Assembly (NCBI GenBank): GCA_021733665.1
Contig: JAHREI010000004.1
Span: forward strand, 1-64,000
Origin: Bacillus subtilis
Lineage (GTDB): Bacteria; Pseudomonadota; Alphaproteobacteria; Rhizobiales; Rhizobiaceae
Direction of reading: 5' to 3'
Length of the DNA stretch: 64,000 nt
Shown: one piece after another, positions 54,620-63,166 of the stretch
Layout: each line of letters begins with the position of its first letter
Position numbering within the stretch: the stretch's first letter is position 1
Program-made: the position numbers and the translations under genes
The notes under the pieces: model-generated
Database searches by the model: none
What the model was told of the DNA's origin: nothing
The model's input: only the letters and a program-made list of their open reading frames with translations

Positions 54620-55321
54620 TTATGCGATTTCGCGATGTTCGAGACCATCCTGATCGCGCAGCACATAGCCACGACCCCAGACTGTTTCGATATAGTTCTG
54701 GCTACCGGAAACAGCATCGAGTTTCTTGCGCAGTTTGCAGATGAAAACGTCGATGATTTTCAGTTCCGGTTCGTCCATGCCACCATAGAGGTGATTAAGG
54801 AACATTTCCTTGGTCAGGGTTGTGCCCTTACGCAAGGAGAGCAGTTCCAGCATCTGGTATTCTTTGCCGGTGAGGTGAACGCGCTGACCGCCGACTTCAA
54901 CAGTCTTGGCATCCAGATTAACGATCAGATCGCCGGTTGTGATAACAGACTGTGCATGGCCTTTCGAACGACGAACGATCGCATGAATACGGGCAATCAG
55001 TTCATCTTTATGGAAAGGTTTTGTCATATAGTCGTCAGCGCCGAAGCCGAGGCCGCGAACCTTATCTTCAATACCAGCCATACCGGACAGGATGAGAATA
55101 GGGGTCTTTACCTTGGAAAGGCGCAGTGTACGCAGTACTTCATAGCCTGACATATCCGGCAAGTTGAGATCGAGCAGGATAATATCATAGTCGTAGAGTT
55201 TACCCAGATCGATGCCTTCTTCGCCCAGATCTGTTGTGTAAACATTGAAGCTCTCTGACTTGAGCATCAACTCGATGCTTTGTGCAATTGCACTATCGTC
55301 TTCAATCAAAAGAACGCGCAT
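54620..55321 (-). CDS. ctrA: cell-cycle master response regulator CtrA
   Basis: A 233-residue OmpR-type response regulator. The receiver domain (1-118) has acidic residues in LLIEDDSA, the phosphorylated Asp51 in [16 protein letters not shown] and the lysine in [13 protein letters not shown]. The winged helix (about 128-225) includes [19 protein letters not shown] and [24 protein letters not shown], diagnostic of CtrA. It controls replication initiation, division and envelope genes. AAGGGA precedes the ATG, and a GAATC methylation site overlaps it. The last residues differ from Caulobacter but end in Ala, fitting the hydrophobic tail seen by ClpXP. Confidence 0.97.
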   Translation of the reverse strand: MRVLLIEDDSAIAQSIELMLKSESFNVYTTDLGEEGIDLGKLYDYDIILLDLNLPDMSGYEVLRTLRLSKVKTPILILSGMAGIEDKVRGLGFGADDYMTKPFHKDELIARIHAIVRRSKGHAQSVITTGDLIVNLDAKTVEVGGQRVHLTGKEYQMLELLSLRKGTTLTKEMFLNHLYGGMDEPELKIIDVFICKLRKKLDAVSGSQNYIETVWGRGYVLRDQDGLEHREIA

Positions 55322-55768
55322 CTCAGAATCCCTTTTTTCCGCCGCTTAACCTGATCCAGCAGTTAACTGCCTAACAGCACTCGCTTTGAACCAAGTCTGC
55401 CACCGAATGGTTAACAAAATATGATTCTTATTGGCAATAGTAAATATGAGTCTTGTAGCATTTTCATCTAACTATTTGAATTTGCAGTATAATCACTCGA
55501 AAAATTTCTTAATAAATTAGTTTAAGAAATCGTTATAAGTGATTCAGCAGATTCATTTTTTCAATGTTGCTGAAAAAACACAGCGAATTTACTTAGCCTT
55601 AAGTCCTAACCGCTATGATTAACGCAGTACGTAAAGGAATGGTTACCAAAAGCCCGAAATCTTAATTTTTTGTTTCGAAATTAAGTGATTTCTTTGCGTG
55701 ACAGGGTGGTCGCAGGCGGAATGCCGTCAAAAACTGCCTGTGAAGTTGGTGTTCAAGGAGTAATGCGT
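55322..55768. promoter_or_regulatory. ctrA / fliJ divergent control region
   Basis: This AT-rich stretch has two palindromes: ATTTCTTAA/TTAAGAAAT (55504-55530, nine-base spacer) and GAAATC.TTAATTT/AAATTAA..GATTTC (55656-55692). It also has GANTC sites at 55326, 55423, 55541 and 55550, targets of CcrM methylation and the GcrA system, and several TTAA/TTAAC half-sites. An exact TTAA-N7-TTAA box was not found. Confidence 0.6.
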
Positions 55769-56155
55769 ATGAAGCCACGTGAAAGTCTTGTCCGGCTGAA
55801 ACTGTTTCAGGTTAAAGAAAAGCGCCGGCAAATTGGTCAGCTTGATCTGATGATGGGTGAGTTTGAGCGGATGGCCGGTGAGCTTGATGCGCAAATCCAG
55901 TCAGAAGAGCGTAAAGCAGGGATTACGGATACAACGCATTTTGCTTATCCGACCTTTGCTAAAGCAGCGCGCCAGCGTCGCGATAATCTTTTTGATTCGA
56001 TCCGCGATCTGATGTCTCAGAAAGATGCAGCCGAAGCTGACCTTCTGGAAGCCGAAGCCAATCTTGCTCGCGCCGAAGCCCTCGAAACCCGTGACGGCAA
56101 GCTCAAAGAGATTGAAGAAGCTCCTGTCTACGATCATCGCGTCATGATCGGATAA
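55769..56155 (+). CDS. fliJ: flagellar export protein FliJ
   Basis: A 128-residue, mostly helical protein of the FliJ family, a chaperone-like part of the flagellar type III export ATPase. MKPRESLVRLKLFQVKEKRRQI and the central coiled coil (about 15-110, DLMMGEFERMAGELDAQIQ) are characteristic. AAGGAG eight bases before this ATG decides the start, although the frame is open back to 55685. No other flagellar gene, including fliI, is adjacent. Repeat R2 begins directly after its stop. Confidence 0.82.
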   Translation: MKPRESLVRLKLFQVKEKRRQIGQLDLMMGEFERMAGELDAQIQSEERKAGITDTTHFAYPTFAKAARQRRDNLFDSIRDLMSQKDAAEADLLEAEANLARAEALETRDGKLKEIEEAPVYDHRVMIG

Positions 56156-56281
56156 AGATTTCGGCTCTGATGGCCTGCAAATGGCAATTTTCTCCGCTTC
56201 CGATGCTCACGTACTATCAGTACGCTCCGCTTCGGTGCTCGAAAATCACCATTTTCGTCTCATCATAACCAAAATCTAAGC
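56156..56281 (+). repeat. intergenic repeat family R2, copy 2
   Basis: This aligns with 30289-30414. The outer 37-base arms are inverted: AGATTTCGGCTCTGATGG at the left faces CATCATAACCAAAATCT at the right, and CAAATGGCAATTTTC faces GAAAATCACCATTTTC. It begins right after the fliJ stop codon and is followed by a small dyad (CGCTCTGAT/ATCAGAGCG, 56301-56321). Confidence 0.85.
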
Positions 56282-56338
56282 CAGTTCTGCTTCGCTGAGA
56301 CGCTCTGATATAATCAGAGCGCGACCGCAGCCCTATCA

Positions 56339-56386
56339 ATGCATAATTCCTTAAACCCCGCGGTCTAAGGAATTATGCATTTTTTG
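56339..56386 (+). terminator. terminator downstream of fliJ and R2
   Basis: ATGCATAATTCCTTA and TAAGGAATTATGCAT form a perfect 15-bp AT-rich stem followed by TTTTTG. Confidence 0.82.
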
Positions 56387-56448
56387 TTTTTTGGCTGGTG
56401 TTGGTGAGGGGGCTGAGATGAGGCGGTATAAGCCCCGGAAAACAAAGA

Positions 56449-56475
56449 AAGCCGGAGAGCAGAACTCTCCGGCTT
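56449..56475 (-). terminator. terminator of sciP
   Basis: AAGCCGGAGAG/CTCTCCGGCTT stem; the minus strand continues with TTTCTTTGTTTT. Confidence 0.75.
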
Positions 56476-56548
56476 GATCTGTAGAATGCGCCGCTTGCGG
56501 CATATCCTTATTTTGTTTTCATCTGCGCCCTCAAGGACGGAGATGAAA

Positions 56549-56824
56549 TTAGTGTCTGTATTGTTGAATGCGGGTTGTCCGCAAACCGGCGAGACCATGC
56601 TCGTCGATGGACAACTGCCAAGACAGAAACTCTTCGACTGTCAGCGTATAACGCTGACAGGCTTCCTCAAGGCTGAGGAGGCCGCCGCGTACAGCAGCAA
56701 CAACTTCAGCCTTGCGGCGGATAACCCAGCGCCGTGTATTTGACGGCGGGAGGTCTGCAACGGTGAGCGGACTTCCATCCGGACCGATGACGTACTTTAC
56801 TCGTGGTCTTACCAGATCGGTCAT
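56549..56824 (-). CDS. sciP: CtrA inhibitor SciP (DUF1153)
   Basis: A 91-residue helix-turn-helix protein almost identical in layout to Caulobacter SciP, which binds CtrA at promoters and blocks RNA polymerase recruitment. VRPRVKYVIGPDGSPLTVAD, then RRWVIRRKAEVVAAVRGGLL and SLEEACQRYTLTVEEFLSWQ are the family core. GAGAG lies just before the ATG. Placement 1.2 kb from ctrA keeps regulator and inhibitor together. Confidence 0.93.
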   Translation of the reverse strand: MTDLVRPRVKYVIGPDGSPLTVADLPPSNTRRWVIRRKAEVVAAVRGGLLSLEEACQRYTLTVEEFLSWQLSIDEHGLAGLRTTRIQQYRH

Positions 56825-57133
56825 TGTACTCTCTACACAACACTCAAGGACCTAATCACGCTTCACGATAGCGTCACAGCTTTAAAAAAGAGCTAAGCAC
56901 TCGGTAAGGCTCTGGTAATAAATAATAATTTTTATTAATCATTAAGTAGAAGAAGCTTGAAAACGCCATATTTTGGTCGTTTTAAGCCTTTTTCGCGTCT
57001 TTTCAGGCCAAAAAAAATATTAAAAAAAACGTGTTTAAGCTGCGGCATCTTGGCAAGGCGGGGCACAATGGCCTATATAAGGGGAGAATTTGAAGCAAGA
57101 TATCGGGCTTTGACCCCGGATATGGATCTAATC

Positions 57134-58345
57134 ATGAAACTGAATAGCCTCGATTTGCCGGGAAAGCCGGAAGATACACGCATTGTTGTTGCAATGTCGG
57201 GAGGCGTTGATTCTTCGGTCGTTGCCGGTATTCTCAAACGTGAAGGCTATGATGTTGTTGGTGTAACCCTCCAGCTTTATGATCATGGCGCTGCGGTGCA
57301 TCGTGCCGGTTCCTGCTGTGCAGGGCAGGACATTGAAGATGCGCGCCGTGTTTCTGAAAGCCTTGGCATTCCGCATTATGTTTTGGATTATGAAGCGCGC
57401 TTCCGTGAAGCCGTGATTAATCCTTTTGCCAACAGCTATGTAAGCGGCGAAACACCGATTCCGTGTGTTGCCTGTAACCAGACAGTAAAATTTGCTGATC
57501 TGCTGGCCACAGCGCGTGATCTGGGCGCGGCAGCACTTGCGACCGGTCACTATATCCGCAGCGGTGCAAACGGCGACCACAGAGCTTTATTCCGCCCTGT
57601 AGATGCAGACCGCGATCAGAGCTACTTCCTTTTTGCCACTACGCAGGAGCAGATCGATTATCTGCGTTTCCCGCTGGGCAATCTGCCAAAGGCGCAGGTT
57701 CGTGAAATGGCTGAGGAAATGGGACTGACTGTTGCTAAGAAGCAGGATAGTCAGGACATTTGCTTTGTGCCGCAGGGCAAATATTCCGATATTATCTCCC
57801 GCCTGAAGCCGGAAGCGGCGACTCGTGGCCATATTGTTCATATTGATGGCCGTGTCCTGGGTGATCATGACGGTATTGTTCATTATACTGTTGGTCAGCG
57901 TCGCGGCATTGGTATCGCTACCGGCGAGCCGCTTTATGTGGTGCATCTCGATGCTGCACATGCGCGCGTTATTGTTGGTCCGCGTGAAGCGCTTGAAACC
58001 CATAAAGTCTTCTTGCGTGATGTGAACTGGCTGGGTGACGGCCCGCTTGATGATCTGCCTGCAGAAGGCGTTGAAGTTTTTGCCAAGGTGCGTTCAACTC
58101 GTCCGCCAAAGCCTGCTGTGCTGCATCATGTTGATGGTCAGACATGGGTTGAGCTGATTGACGGCGAAAGTGGCATCGCTCCTGGGCAGGCCTGTGTGCT
58201 CTATTCGGATGACAGCAATACTGCCCGCGTTTTTGGTGGCGGTTTCATTGCCCGCTCGGAACGCGCTCCGGAAGCTGAGAAAATGCTGCGTGAACTGACA
58301 GGAAATGGTGCGGTGACCGGTTCAAGCACAGTATCTGTTGCTTAA
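57134..58345 (+). CDS. mnmA: tRNA-specific 2-thiouridylase MnmA
   Basis: A 403-residue enzyme that thiolates U34 of tRNA-Lys, -Glu and -Gln using sulfur from the Tus relay or IscS. The PP-loop SGGVDSSV lies at about residue 25, the catalytic cysteines in [13 protein letters not shown] and [15 protein letters not shown], and the C-terminal barrel includes [20 protein letters not shown]. The [16 protein letters not shown] start matches the Brucella protein; the frame is open to 56957 but lacks homology there. The ribosome-binding site is poor (GGAT), so an ATG at 57122 remains possible. Confidence 0.95.
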   Translation: MKLNSLDLPGKPEDTRIVVAMSGGVDSSVVAGILKREGYDVVGVTLQLYDHGAAVHRAGSCCAGQDIEDARRVSESLGIPHYVLDYEARFREAVINPFANSYVSGETPIPCVACNQTVKFADLLATARDLGAAALATGHYIRSGANGDHRALFRPVDADRDQSYFLFATTQEQIDYLRFPLGNLPKAQVREMAEEMGLTVAKKQDSQDICFVPQGKYSDIISRLKPEAATRGHIVHIDGRVLGDHDGIVHYTVGQRRGIGIATGEPLYVVHLDAAHARVIVGPREALETHKVFLRDVNWLGDGPLDDLPAEGVEVFAKVRSTRPPKPAVLHHVDGQTWVELIDGESGIAPGQACVLYSDDSNTARVFGGGFIARSERAPEAEKMLRELTGNGAVTGSSTVSVA

Positions 58346-58383
58346 TTAATCCTGTAATACACCGAAAATCGAAACATTTTGCA

Positions 58384-58416
58384 GAGCGGCCAATTGAAAG
58401 ATTGGCCGCTTTTTTA
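58384..58416 (+). terminator. terminator of mnmA
   Basis: AGCGGCCAAT/ATTGGCCGCT with a seven-base loop and TTTTTT. Confidence 0.92.
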
Positions 58417-59009
58417 TGGTGCCTTACAGGTAGTGCCGCAGATATACTGGTTTTGGTTAAGTCCGAGTAGTGATTGAATTTTTCAAGGCATAATGCGTCG
58501 GCATCTTGGGCCGCCTTGGCATTGCAAACATATTATTACGGCTGTTCGCGCTCTCAGGATACGTATTGAGGCATGAGTTTAAGCTGGTAATAGATATCAA
58601 GCGTTGCGTTGTTTTGGTTACCCGTATCTGATCAGGGCAGATCGTTCGCGTAAATCACACTAAACATCCGTTACCAGCAACAGTTTTCTTAATACGCCAT
58701 GCTCTTATAATCGGCATCTATATATCCTATTGAATATCACAAGTTTTAACACTTTAAGCTGAGATGCGCATTCGAGATATTTATATGTCTCATCAATAAT
58801 ATTGAAGTGTAATTTATCAGAAAAAATTATCTTAAATATCATGTATTTAGATGGGGCTAAATTTTTATAATTGGTCAAAATAATGCAGCTTGTGGTTGTA
58901 TTGCCTTAATTGTAGATTAAGGCGACTGTTTCTTTGTGTGTCTTGATGCAAGCGCTGAAGCGCTTGATAAGCGTTTCGGGTGTGCATTGATTTAAATGAA
59001 TTTTACTGC
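58417..59009. other. 593-base stretch without a recognised gene
   Basis: Neither strand shows a supported gene. From about 58720 to 58910 it is strongly AT-rich. No repeat, tRNA or clear structured RNA was recognised. Confidence 0.6.
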
Positions 59010-59837
59010 TTACTCGAAGTGGTTGCGACTAAGGCAGGAGAGGGCGATGCCGGATGCTGTGGCGACATTTAGACTGTCGAAATGGCGGGACATGGGGATA
59101 CGTGCGGTTTGTAAAGTGGTGAGGAGGTGCGGCGGCAGGCCGTCTCCTTCCGTGCCGAGTAACAGAGCTGTACGACCATGCGCAGGCAATTCATAAAGCG
59201 ATTGTGTGCTTTGCGGAGAAAGCGCAATGAGGTTGATTCCGGTTTCCGCTACGGCCTTGATGATGTCATCAATCTGGCCGTTATGGGTATAGGGTACCTG
59301 CAGAGTGGCGCCTACCGAAACACGAATTGCTTTACGATACAGCGGATCACAACAAGTCTCATCCAGCAGGACGCAAGAGGCCTCAAAAGCGGCTGCATTG
59401 CGGAAAATGGAACCGATATTGTCATGATTGGATATGCCGCAGAGAATAAGCATTAACCCATTCTCCGGTACTGATTCAATCAATCTGTTGATATCACTTG
59501 GAGTTTTTCGTTTCCCAACGGCAAGAATGCCACGATGCACATTGAAGCCGGCAATCTGGTCCATATGCGCTGAAGACACCACGTATACAGGCATATCAGA
59601 GGAACACAGCGATAATATATCCTGCATTCCGGCCAGTTTGTTCTCTGTGATCAGAAGGGATTCCGCTTCAAATTGCGCGGATTGCAGCAGAACGCGTAAA
59701 ACAACTTTGCCTTCTGCGATAAAACGAGACTGACGGCCTGTCAGATCTCTCTCTTTAATATTGAGATAAGCGCCGAGGCGCTTATCTGCTAGGTCATTGA
59801 TAAATATGACGGAATTATTCACAGTCTGATTGTTCAT
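59010..59837 (-). CDS. TrmH/SpoU-family RNA 2'-O-methyltransferase
   Basis: A 275-residue knotted (SPOUT) methyltransferase. An N-terminal substrate-binding domain (about 15-105; GRQSRFIAEGKVVLRVLL) precedes the catalytic domain with LCGISNHDNIGSIFRNAAAF (motif 1), LLLGTEGDGLPPHLL (motif 2) and IPMSRHFDSLNVATASGIAL (motif 3). It resembles RlmB/TsnR-like enzymes of the rRNA group; the target nucleotide is uncertain. It starts nine bases after the NolR-like gene and is probably co-transcribed. Confidence 0.9.
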   Translation of the reverse strand: MNNQTVNNSVIFINDLADKRLGAYLNIKERDLTGRQSRFIAEGKVVLRVLLQSAQFEAESLLITENKLAGMQDILSLCSSDMPVYVVSSAHMDQIAGFNVHRGILAVGKRKTPSDINRLIESVPENGLMLILCGISNHDNIGSIFRNAAAFEASCVLLDETCCDPLYRKAIRVSVGATLQVPYTHNGQIDDIIKAVAETGINLIALSPQSTQSLYELPAHGRTALLLGTEGDGLPPHLLTTLQTARIPMSRHFDSLNVATASGIALSCLSRNHFE

Positions 59838-59846
59838 CTATAAAGA

Positions 59847-60182
59847 TTAAGCGAATGCTTCACGTCTTCTTTCGCTGCGTTCCAGATAAAGACCGCCCAG
59901 CGTTGATAATACCAGTTCAATATGCGGTGATGAAACAACATAGTAGATCGTCTGTGCGTCACGTCTTGTTGAAACAAGATTAAGTGCGCGCAGCTTTGCC
60001 AGATGCTGTGACAATGCTGACTGGCTTAAGTCAATTGCTTTTGCAAGACTTCCGACAGACATTTCATTATGCAGCAACTTACAAAGGATCAACAATCTTT
60101 TGTTGTTCGCAAGCGCCGACAGAAAGTCAGCAGCCTGATCCGCGTTATCGACAAGATTTGCATATATATTGTCATGTTTCAT
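59847..60182 (-). CDS. ArsR-family regulator, NolR-like
   Basis: A 111-residue winged-helix repressor. FLSALANNKRLLILCKLL, MSVGSLAKAIDLSQSALSQH and LVSTRRDAQTIYY closely follow the rhizobial NolR sequence, a regulator of nodulation, symbiosis and stress genes. The metal-binding cysteines of ArsR/SmtB sensors (ELCVCDL motif) are absent, so it should not sense metals. AGGA seven bases before the ATG supports the start. A trmH-type gene follows in the operon. Confidence 0.9.
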   Translation of the reverse strand: MKHDNIYANLVDNADQAADFLSALANNKRLLILCKLLHNEMSVGSLAKAIDLSQSALSQHLAKLRALNLVSTRRDAQTIYYVVSSPHIELVLSTLGGLYLERSERRREAFA

Positions 60183-60657
60183 GTGCAGTCCTACCCCCGT
60201 ATGACAGCAGTTTTGATAGTACGCTTATAAGAAAATATCAGCGCACTATTACAACTACCAATAGAATTAATATTTGCAAGAATTATTTTAAAAGTCAGAA
60301 ATAATTACTGGGGGCTTTCGACAGAAAATTGGCAAGAATGACATTTTAATTTTAGCTGATGAAATTTTATAGCTTAGCTCAAAATAAGCTGGTTTTAATC
60401 AAAATGTGAGTAAATTTGTATTATTCGCAATTTCGCAGACGTCTTGTAAAAAGTCTTGTGTGTTTAAAATTCATCGGATCAGCAGAATTAAGTTTTGAAT
60501 ACACATTTTTGTGAAGATAAAAATTTCTGGTCATGCCGGACTGACTGATCTTCGCAGCAGTGTTTTCTTTTATCGAATACTGCTGCGAATGGTGTAATCA
60601 GGTATTGTTTGTTCGCAGGGTCTGCTTCGCAGGCATGCCAGGATGATGCTGTAAGTT
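60183..60657. other. 475-base stretch without a gene; one inverted repeat
   Basis: AT-rich up to about 60520. TTCGCAGCAGT (60551-60561) and ACTGCTGCGAA (60579-60589) form a perfect 11-bp dyad with a 17-base loop, downstream of the HugZ-like gene; no T-run follows on the minus strand. The promoter of the NolR-like gene should lie near 60200-60260. Confidence 0.5.
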
Positions 60658-61155
60658 TCAGTGTTCCAGCACGATATCTTCAGGCTTTAAATGGAATGCT
60701 TTGCCAAAACCGCCATTCAGACCGGCACTTTCGATGTTGAGCCGAAAAATTACAAAATCGCCCAGATCAATGTAGAGTTTTACTTTAGGGCGCTTTTGCA
60801 AGAATAAATCTCGCAGGCGCTGATAACCTTCATGCTGTCGTGTGAACTTCTCAGCCACGCAGGCGAGTGTAATACGCGGGTGCACAAGCGGATCGCCTTT
60901 ATCTGCCGGTTCACCCAGTAAAAGCGAGCAGACCGGATTGGCATCAAGGGCTGGTGTATGTGTGGCGAGGCCGGATGCAAGAAGCAGAGGTGTGTTGTCT
61001 GTATCTGTCGTAATGGCAACGCGTGTTACACTCGGACGACCTGAGGCGGGATCAAGAACAGCAAGCGAACCATAGGTCGCGTCTACAATCAGTTGGAGCG
61101 CAAGAGCACGCGCATCATCGGTTGTTTGTTGAATGACATCTTTTTTTTCACTCAT
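60658..61155 (-). CDS. HugZ-like pyridoxamine-phosphate-oxidase-fold protein
   Basis: A 165-residue split-barrel flavin/haem-binding-fold protein. DATYGSLAVLDPASGRPSVTRVA, SGLATHTPALDANPVCSLLLGEP and HPRITLACVAEKF match the family that contains HugZ haem oxygenases and general stress FMN proteins. The end LNIESAGLNGGFGKAFHLKPEDI fits HugZ-type proteins with a conserved Gly-Gly-Phe. It lacks the DUF2470 tail of longer members. Haem or flavin use cannot be decided here. Confidence 0.82.
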   Translation of the reverse strand: MSEKKDVIQQTTDDARALALQLIVDATYGSLAVLDPASGRPSVTRVAITTDTDNTPLLLASGLATHTPALDANPVCSLLLGEPADKGDPLVHPRITLACVAEKFTRQHEGYQRLRDLFLQKRPKVKLYIDLGDFVIFRLNIESAGLNGGFGKAFHLKPEDIVLEH

Positions 61156-61452
61156 AATTCTGCCTCAAAACTTCATCTTGTTGTGGTCTGTCAATGACTT
61201 GCGTAACGATGAGTACGCTATGCGATTCTGGTATCATGTGATGCAAAATGCTTCTGCGCCCCTCTTAAAGGATAAAAATATACTTTGATACTCATGTTTT
61301 TGAAACGGTTCAAATTTCAAAATTTCTTTTAAAAATCAATTATATGTTACTATCTGCTAATCGTGACATCAGGAATTAAAATATTGGGTGTTGACCAAGA
61401 CGTAAAATAAACTTGCCTTTTTGCGATGCACAATGCTTCTTTACCGCTCAGA

Positions 61453-61472
61453 CTGCGACGTAAGGGTCGCAG
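61453..61472 (+). promoter_or_regulatory. small hairpin in the dppA leader
   Basis: CTGCGAC/GTCGCAG with a six-base loop ends about 13 bases before the GGAGG ribosome-binding site of dppA. It could affect translation or message stability. The rest of the 341-base gap upstream is AT-rich and shows no gene. Confidence 0.4.
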
Positions 61473-61496
61473 CTTGTTATCGGGTGGAGGCCTATA

Positions 61497-63104
61497 ATGA
61501 AACTTTATACTAAATTTCTTGCTGCGACTGCACTGACTGCTGCCATGATGGCCGGTTACTCAGGCGCGGCATCTGCCAAGACATTTGTCTATTGCTCGCC
61601 GGCATCGCCGGAGGGCTTTGATCCGGCACCTTATACCGGTGGTGATACTTTTGATGCCGCAGCTCACACGGTCTATAACCGTCTGGTAGAATTCCAGAAC
61701 GGCACTACCGTTGTTGAACCAGGTCTTGCTGAAAAGTGGGAAGTCTCTGAAGACGGACTGGAATATACATTCCATCTGCGTAAGGGCGTAAAGTTCCAGA
61801 CCACAGATTATTTTACACCTAGCCGTGAACTGAATGCGGACGACGTTATCTATTCATTCGACCGTCAGCGTAACAAGGACAATCCTTGGTACGAATATAC
61901 TGCCGGTATTTCCTATGAATATTTCAACAGCATGGAAATGATCACTCTGATCAAAGACATCGTCAAAGTTGATGACCATACTGTTAAATTCGTGCTGACC
62001 CGTCCTGAAGCACCGTTCCTCGCTAACATTGCGATGCCATTCGTTTCGATTATGTCGAAAGAATATATGGATAAGCTGGCTGCTGACGGCAAGAAAGAAA
62101 ACCTGAACCAGTTCCCTGTAGGCACCGGTCCGTTTACTTTCGTTGCTTATCAGAAAGATGCGGTTATCCGTTATAAAGCCAACCCGGATTTCTGGGGCGA
62201 AAAACAGAAGATCGATGATCTGGTCTTTGCAATCACCACCGACGCTTCTGTGCGTGCGCAGAAGCTCAAAGCAGGTGAATGTCATCTGATGTCCTATCCG
62301 GCACCTGCCGATATCAAAGGCCTTCAGGAAGATAAAAACCTGAAAGTTGATGAGCAGGCTGGTCTGAATATCGCATATTTCGCCTACAACACCCTAGTTG
62401 CGCCTTTTGATAAGCCGGAAGTACGCCGTGCACTCAATCAGGCTGTCAACAAACAGGCCATTATTGATGCCGTGTTCCAGGGTTCTGGTCAGGTAGCGAA
62501 GAATCCGATCCCGCCGACAATGTGGGGCTATAACAGCGCGATTGAAGACGACAAGTACGATCCGGAAGCCGCTAAAAAAGCTCTGGAAGCTGCGGGCGTA
62601 AAAGATCTGAACATGAAGCTTTGGGCGATGCCTGTCAGCCGTCCATATATGCCGAATGCACGCCGTACTGCTGAGCTGATGCAGGCTGACTTTGAAAAAG
62701 TTGGCGTAAAAGCTGAAATCGTATCGATGGAATGGGGTGAATATCTCAAGAAATCAGGCGAAAAAGACCGCGATGGTGCAGTTATTCTCGGCTGGACCGG
62801 TGATAATGGTGATCCGGATAACTTCCTCGGCGTATTGCTTGGCTGCGCAGGTGTTGGCGGTAACAACCGTGCACAGTTCTGCTATCAGCCATTTGAAGAT
62901 CTGATCCAAAAGGCAAAAATTACTTCCGATCAGGCAGAACGCGTGAAGCTGTATGAACAGGCTCAGGTTATCTTCAAGGAACAGGCTCCTTGGAATACAC
63001 TGGCTCACTCGACAGTTTATGTCCCTATGTCAGCTAAGGTTACAGGCTTCAAAATGAGCCCTCTCGGCGATTACCGTTTCGACGGTGTTGATATTTCCGA
63101 GTAA
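61497..63104 (+). CDS. dppA: dipeptide ABC-importer binding protein
   Basis: A 535-residue periplasmic binding protein of the SBP_bac_5 family. A signal peptide (about 1-27, ending GAASAK) is followed by TFVYCSPASPEGFDPAPYTGGDTFDAA, the typical DppA start, VEPGLAEKWEVSEDGLEYTFHLRKGVKFQ, GTGPFTFVAYQKDAVIRYKANPDFWG and GWTGDNGDPDNFLGVLLGCAGVG. Dipeptides are the likely substrate; in related bacteria the same protein also helps haem uptake. GGAGG lies seven bases before the ATG. It is the first gene of a dpp operon cut by the window end. Confidence 0.93.
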   Translation: MKLYTKFLAATALTAAMMAGYSGAASAKTFVYCSPASPEGFDPAPYTGGDTFDAAAHTVYNRLVEFQNGTTVVEPGLAEKWEVSEDGLEYTFHLRKGVKFQTTDYFTPSRELNADDVIYSFDRQRNKDNPWYEYTAGISYEYFNSMEMITLIKDIVKVDDHTVKFVLTRPEAPFLANIAMPFVSIMSKEYMDKLAADGKKENLNQFPVGTGPFTFVAYQKDAVIRYKANPDFWGEKQKIDDLVFAITTDASVRAQKLKAGECHLMSYPAPADIKGLQEDKNLKVDEQAGLNIAYFAYNTLVAPFDKPEVRRALNQAVNKQAIIDAVFQGSGQVAKNPIPPTMWGYNSAIEDDKYDPEAAKKALEAAGVKDLNMKLWAMPVSRPYMPNARRTAELMQADFEKVGVKAEIVSMEWGEYLKKSGEKDRDGAVILGWTGDNGDPDNFLGVLLGCAGVGGNNRAQFCYQPFEDLIQKAKITSDQAERVKLYEQAQVIFKEQAPWNTLAHSTVYVPMSAKVTGFKMSPLGDYRFDGVDISE

Positions 63105-63119
63105 CCGCTAAAGGAGAAT

Positions 63120-63155
63120 GACCGGGCGCTGGATGAGAAAATTCAGCGCCCGGTC
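63120..63155 (+). other. strong hairpin between dppA and dppB
   Basis: GACCGGGCGCTG at 63120-63131 pairs with CAGCGCCCGGTC at 63144-63155, a perfect 12-bp stem with a 12-base loop. There is no T-run. Such hairpins behind binding-protein genes usually protect the dppA message and lower expression of the permease genes. Confidence 0.75.
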
Positions 63156-63166
63156 TTGCTATATTC

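Noticed and set aside
55322-55768. Classical CtrA box TTAA-N7-TTAA upstream of ctrA
   Set aside because: TTAA pairs occur with spacers of 9 or 13 bases, not 7, so I list palindromes and half-sites but no CtrA box.
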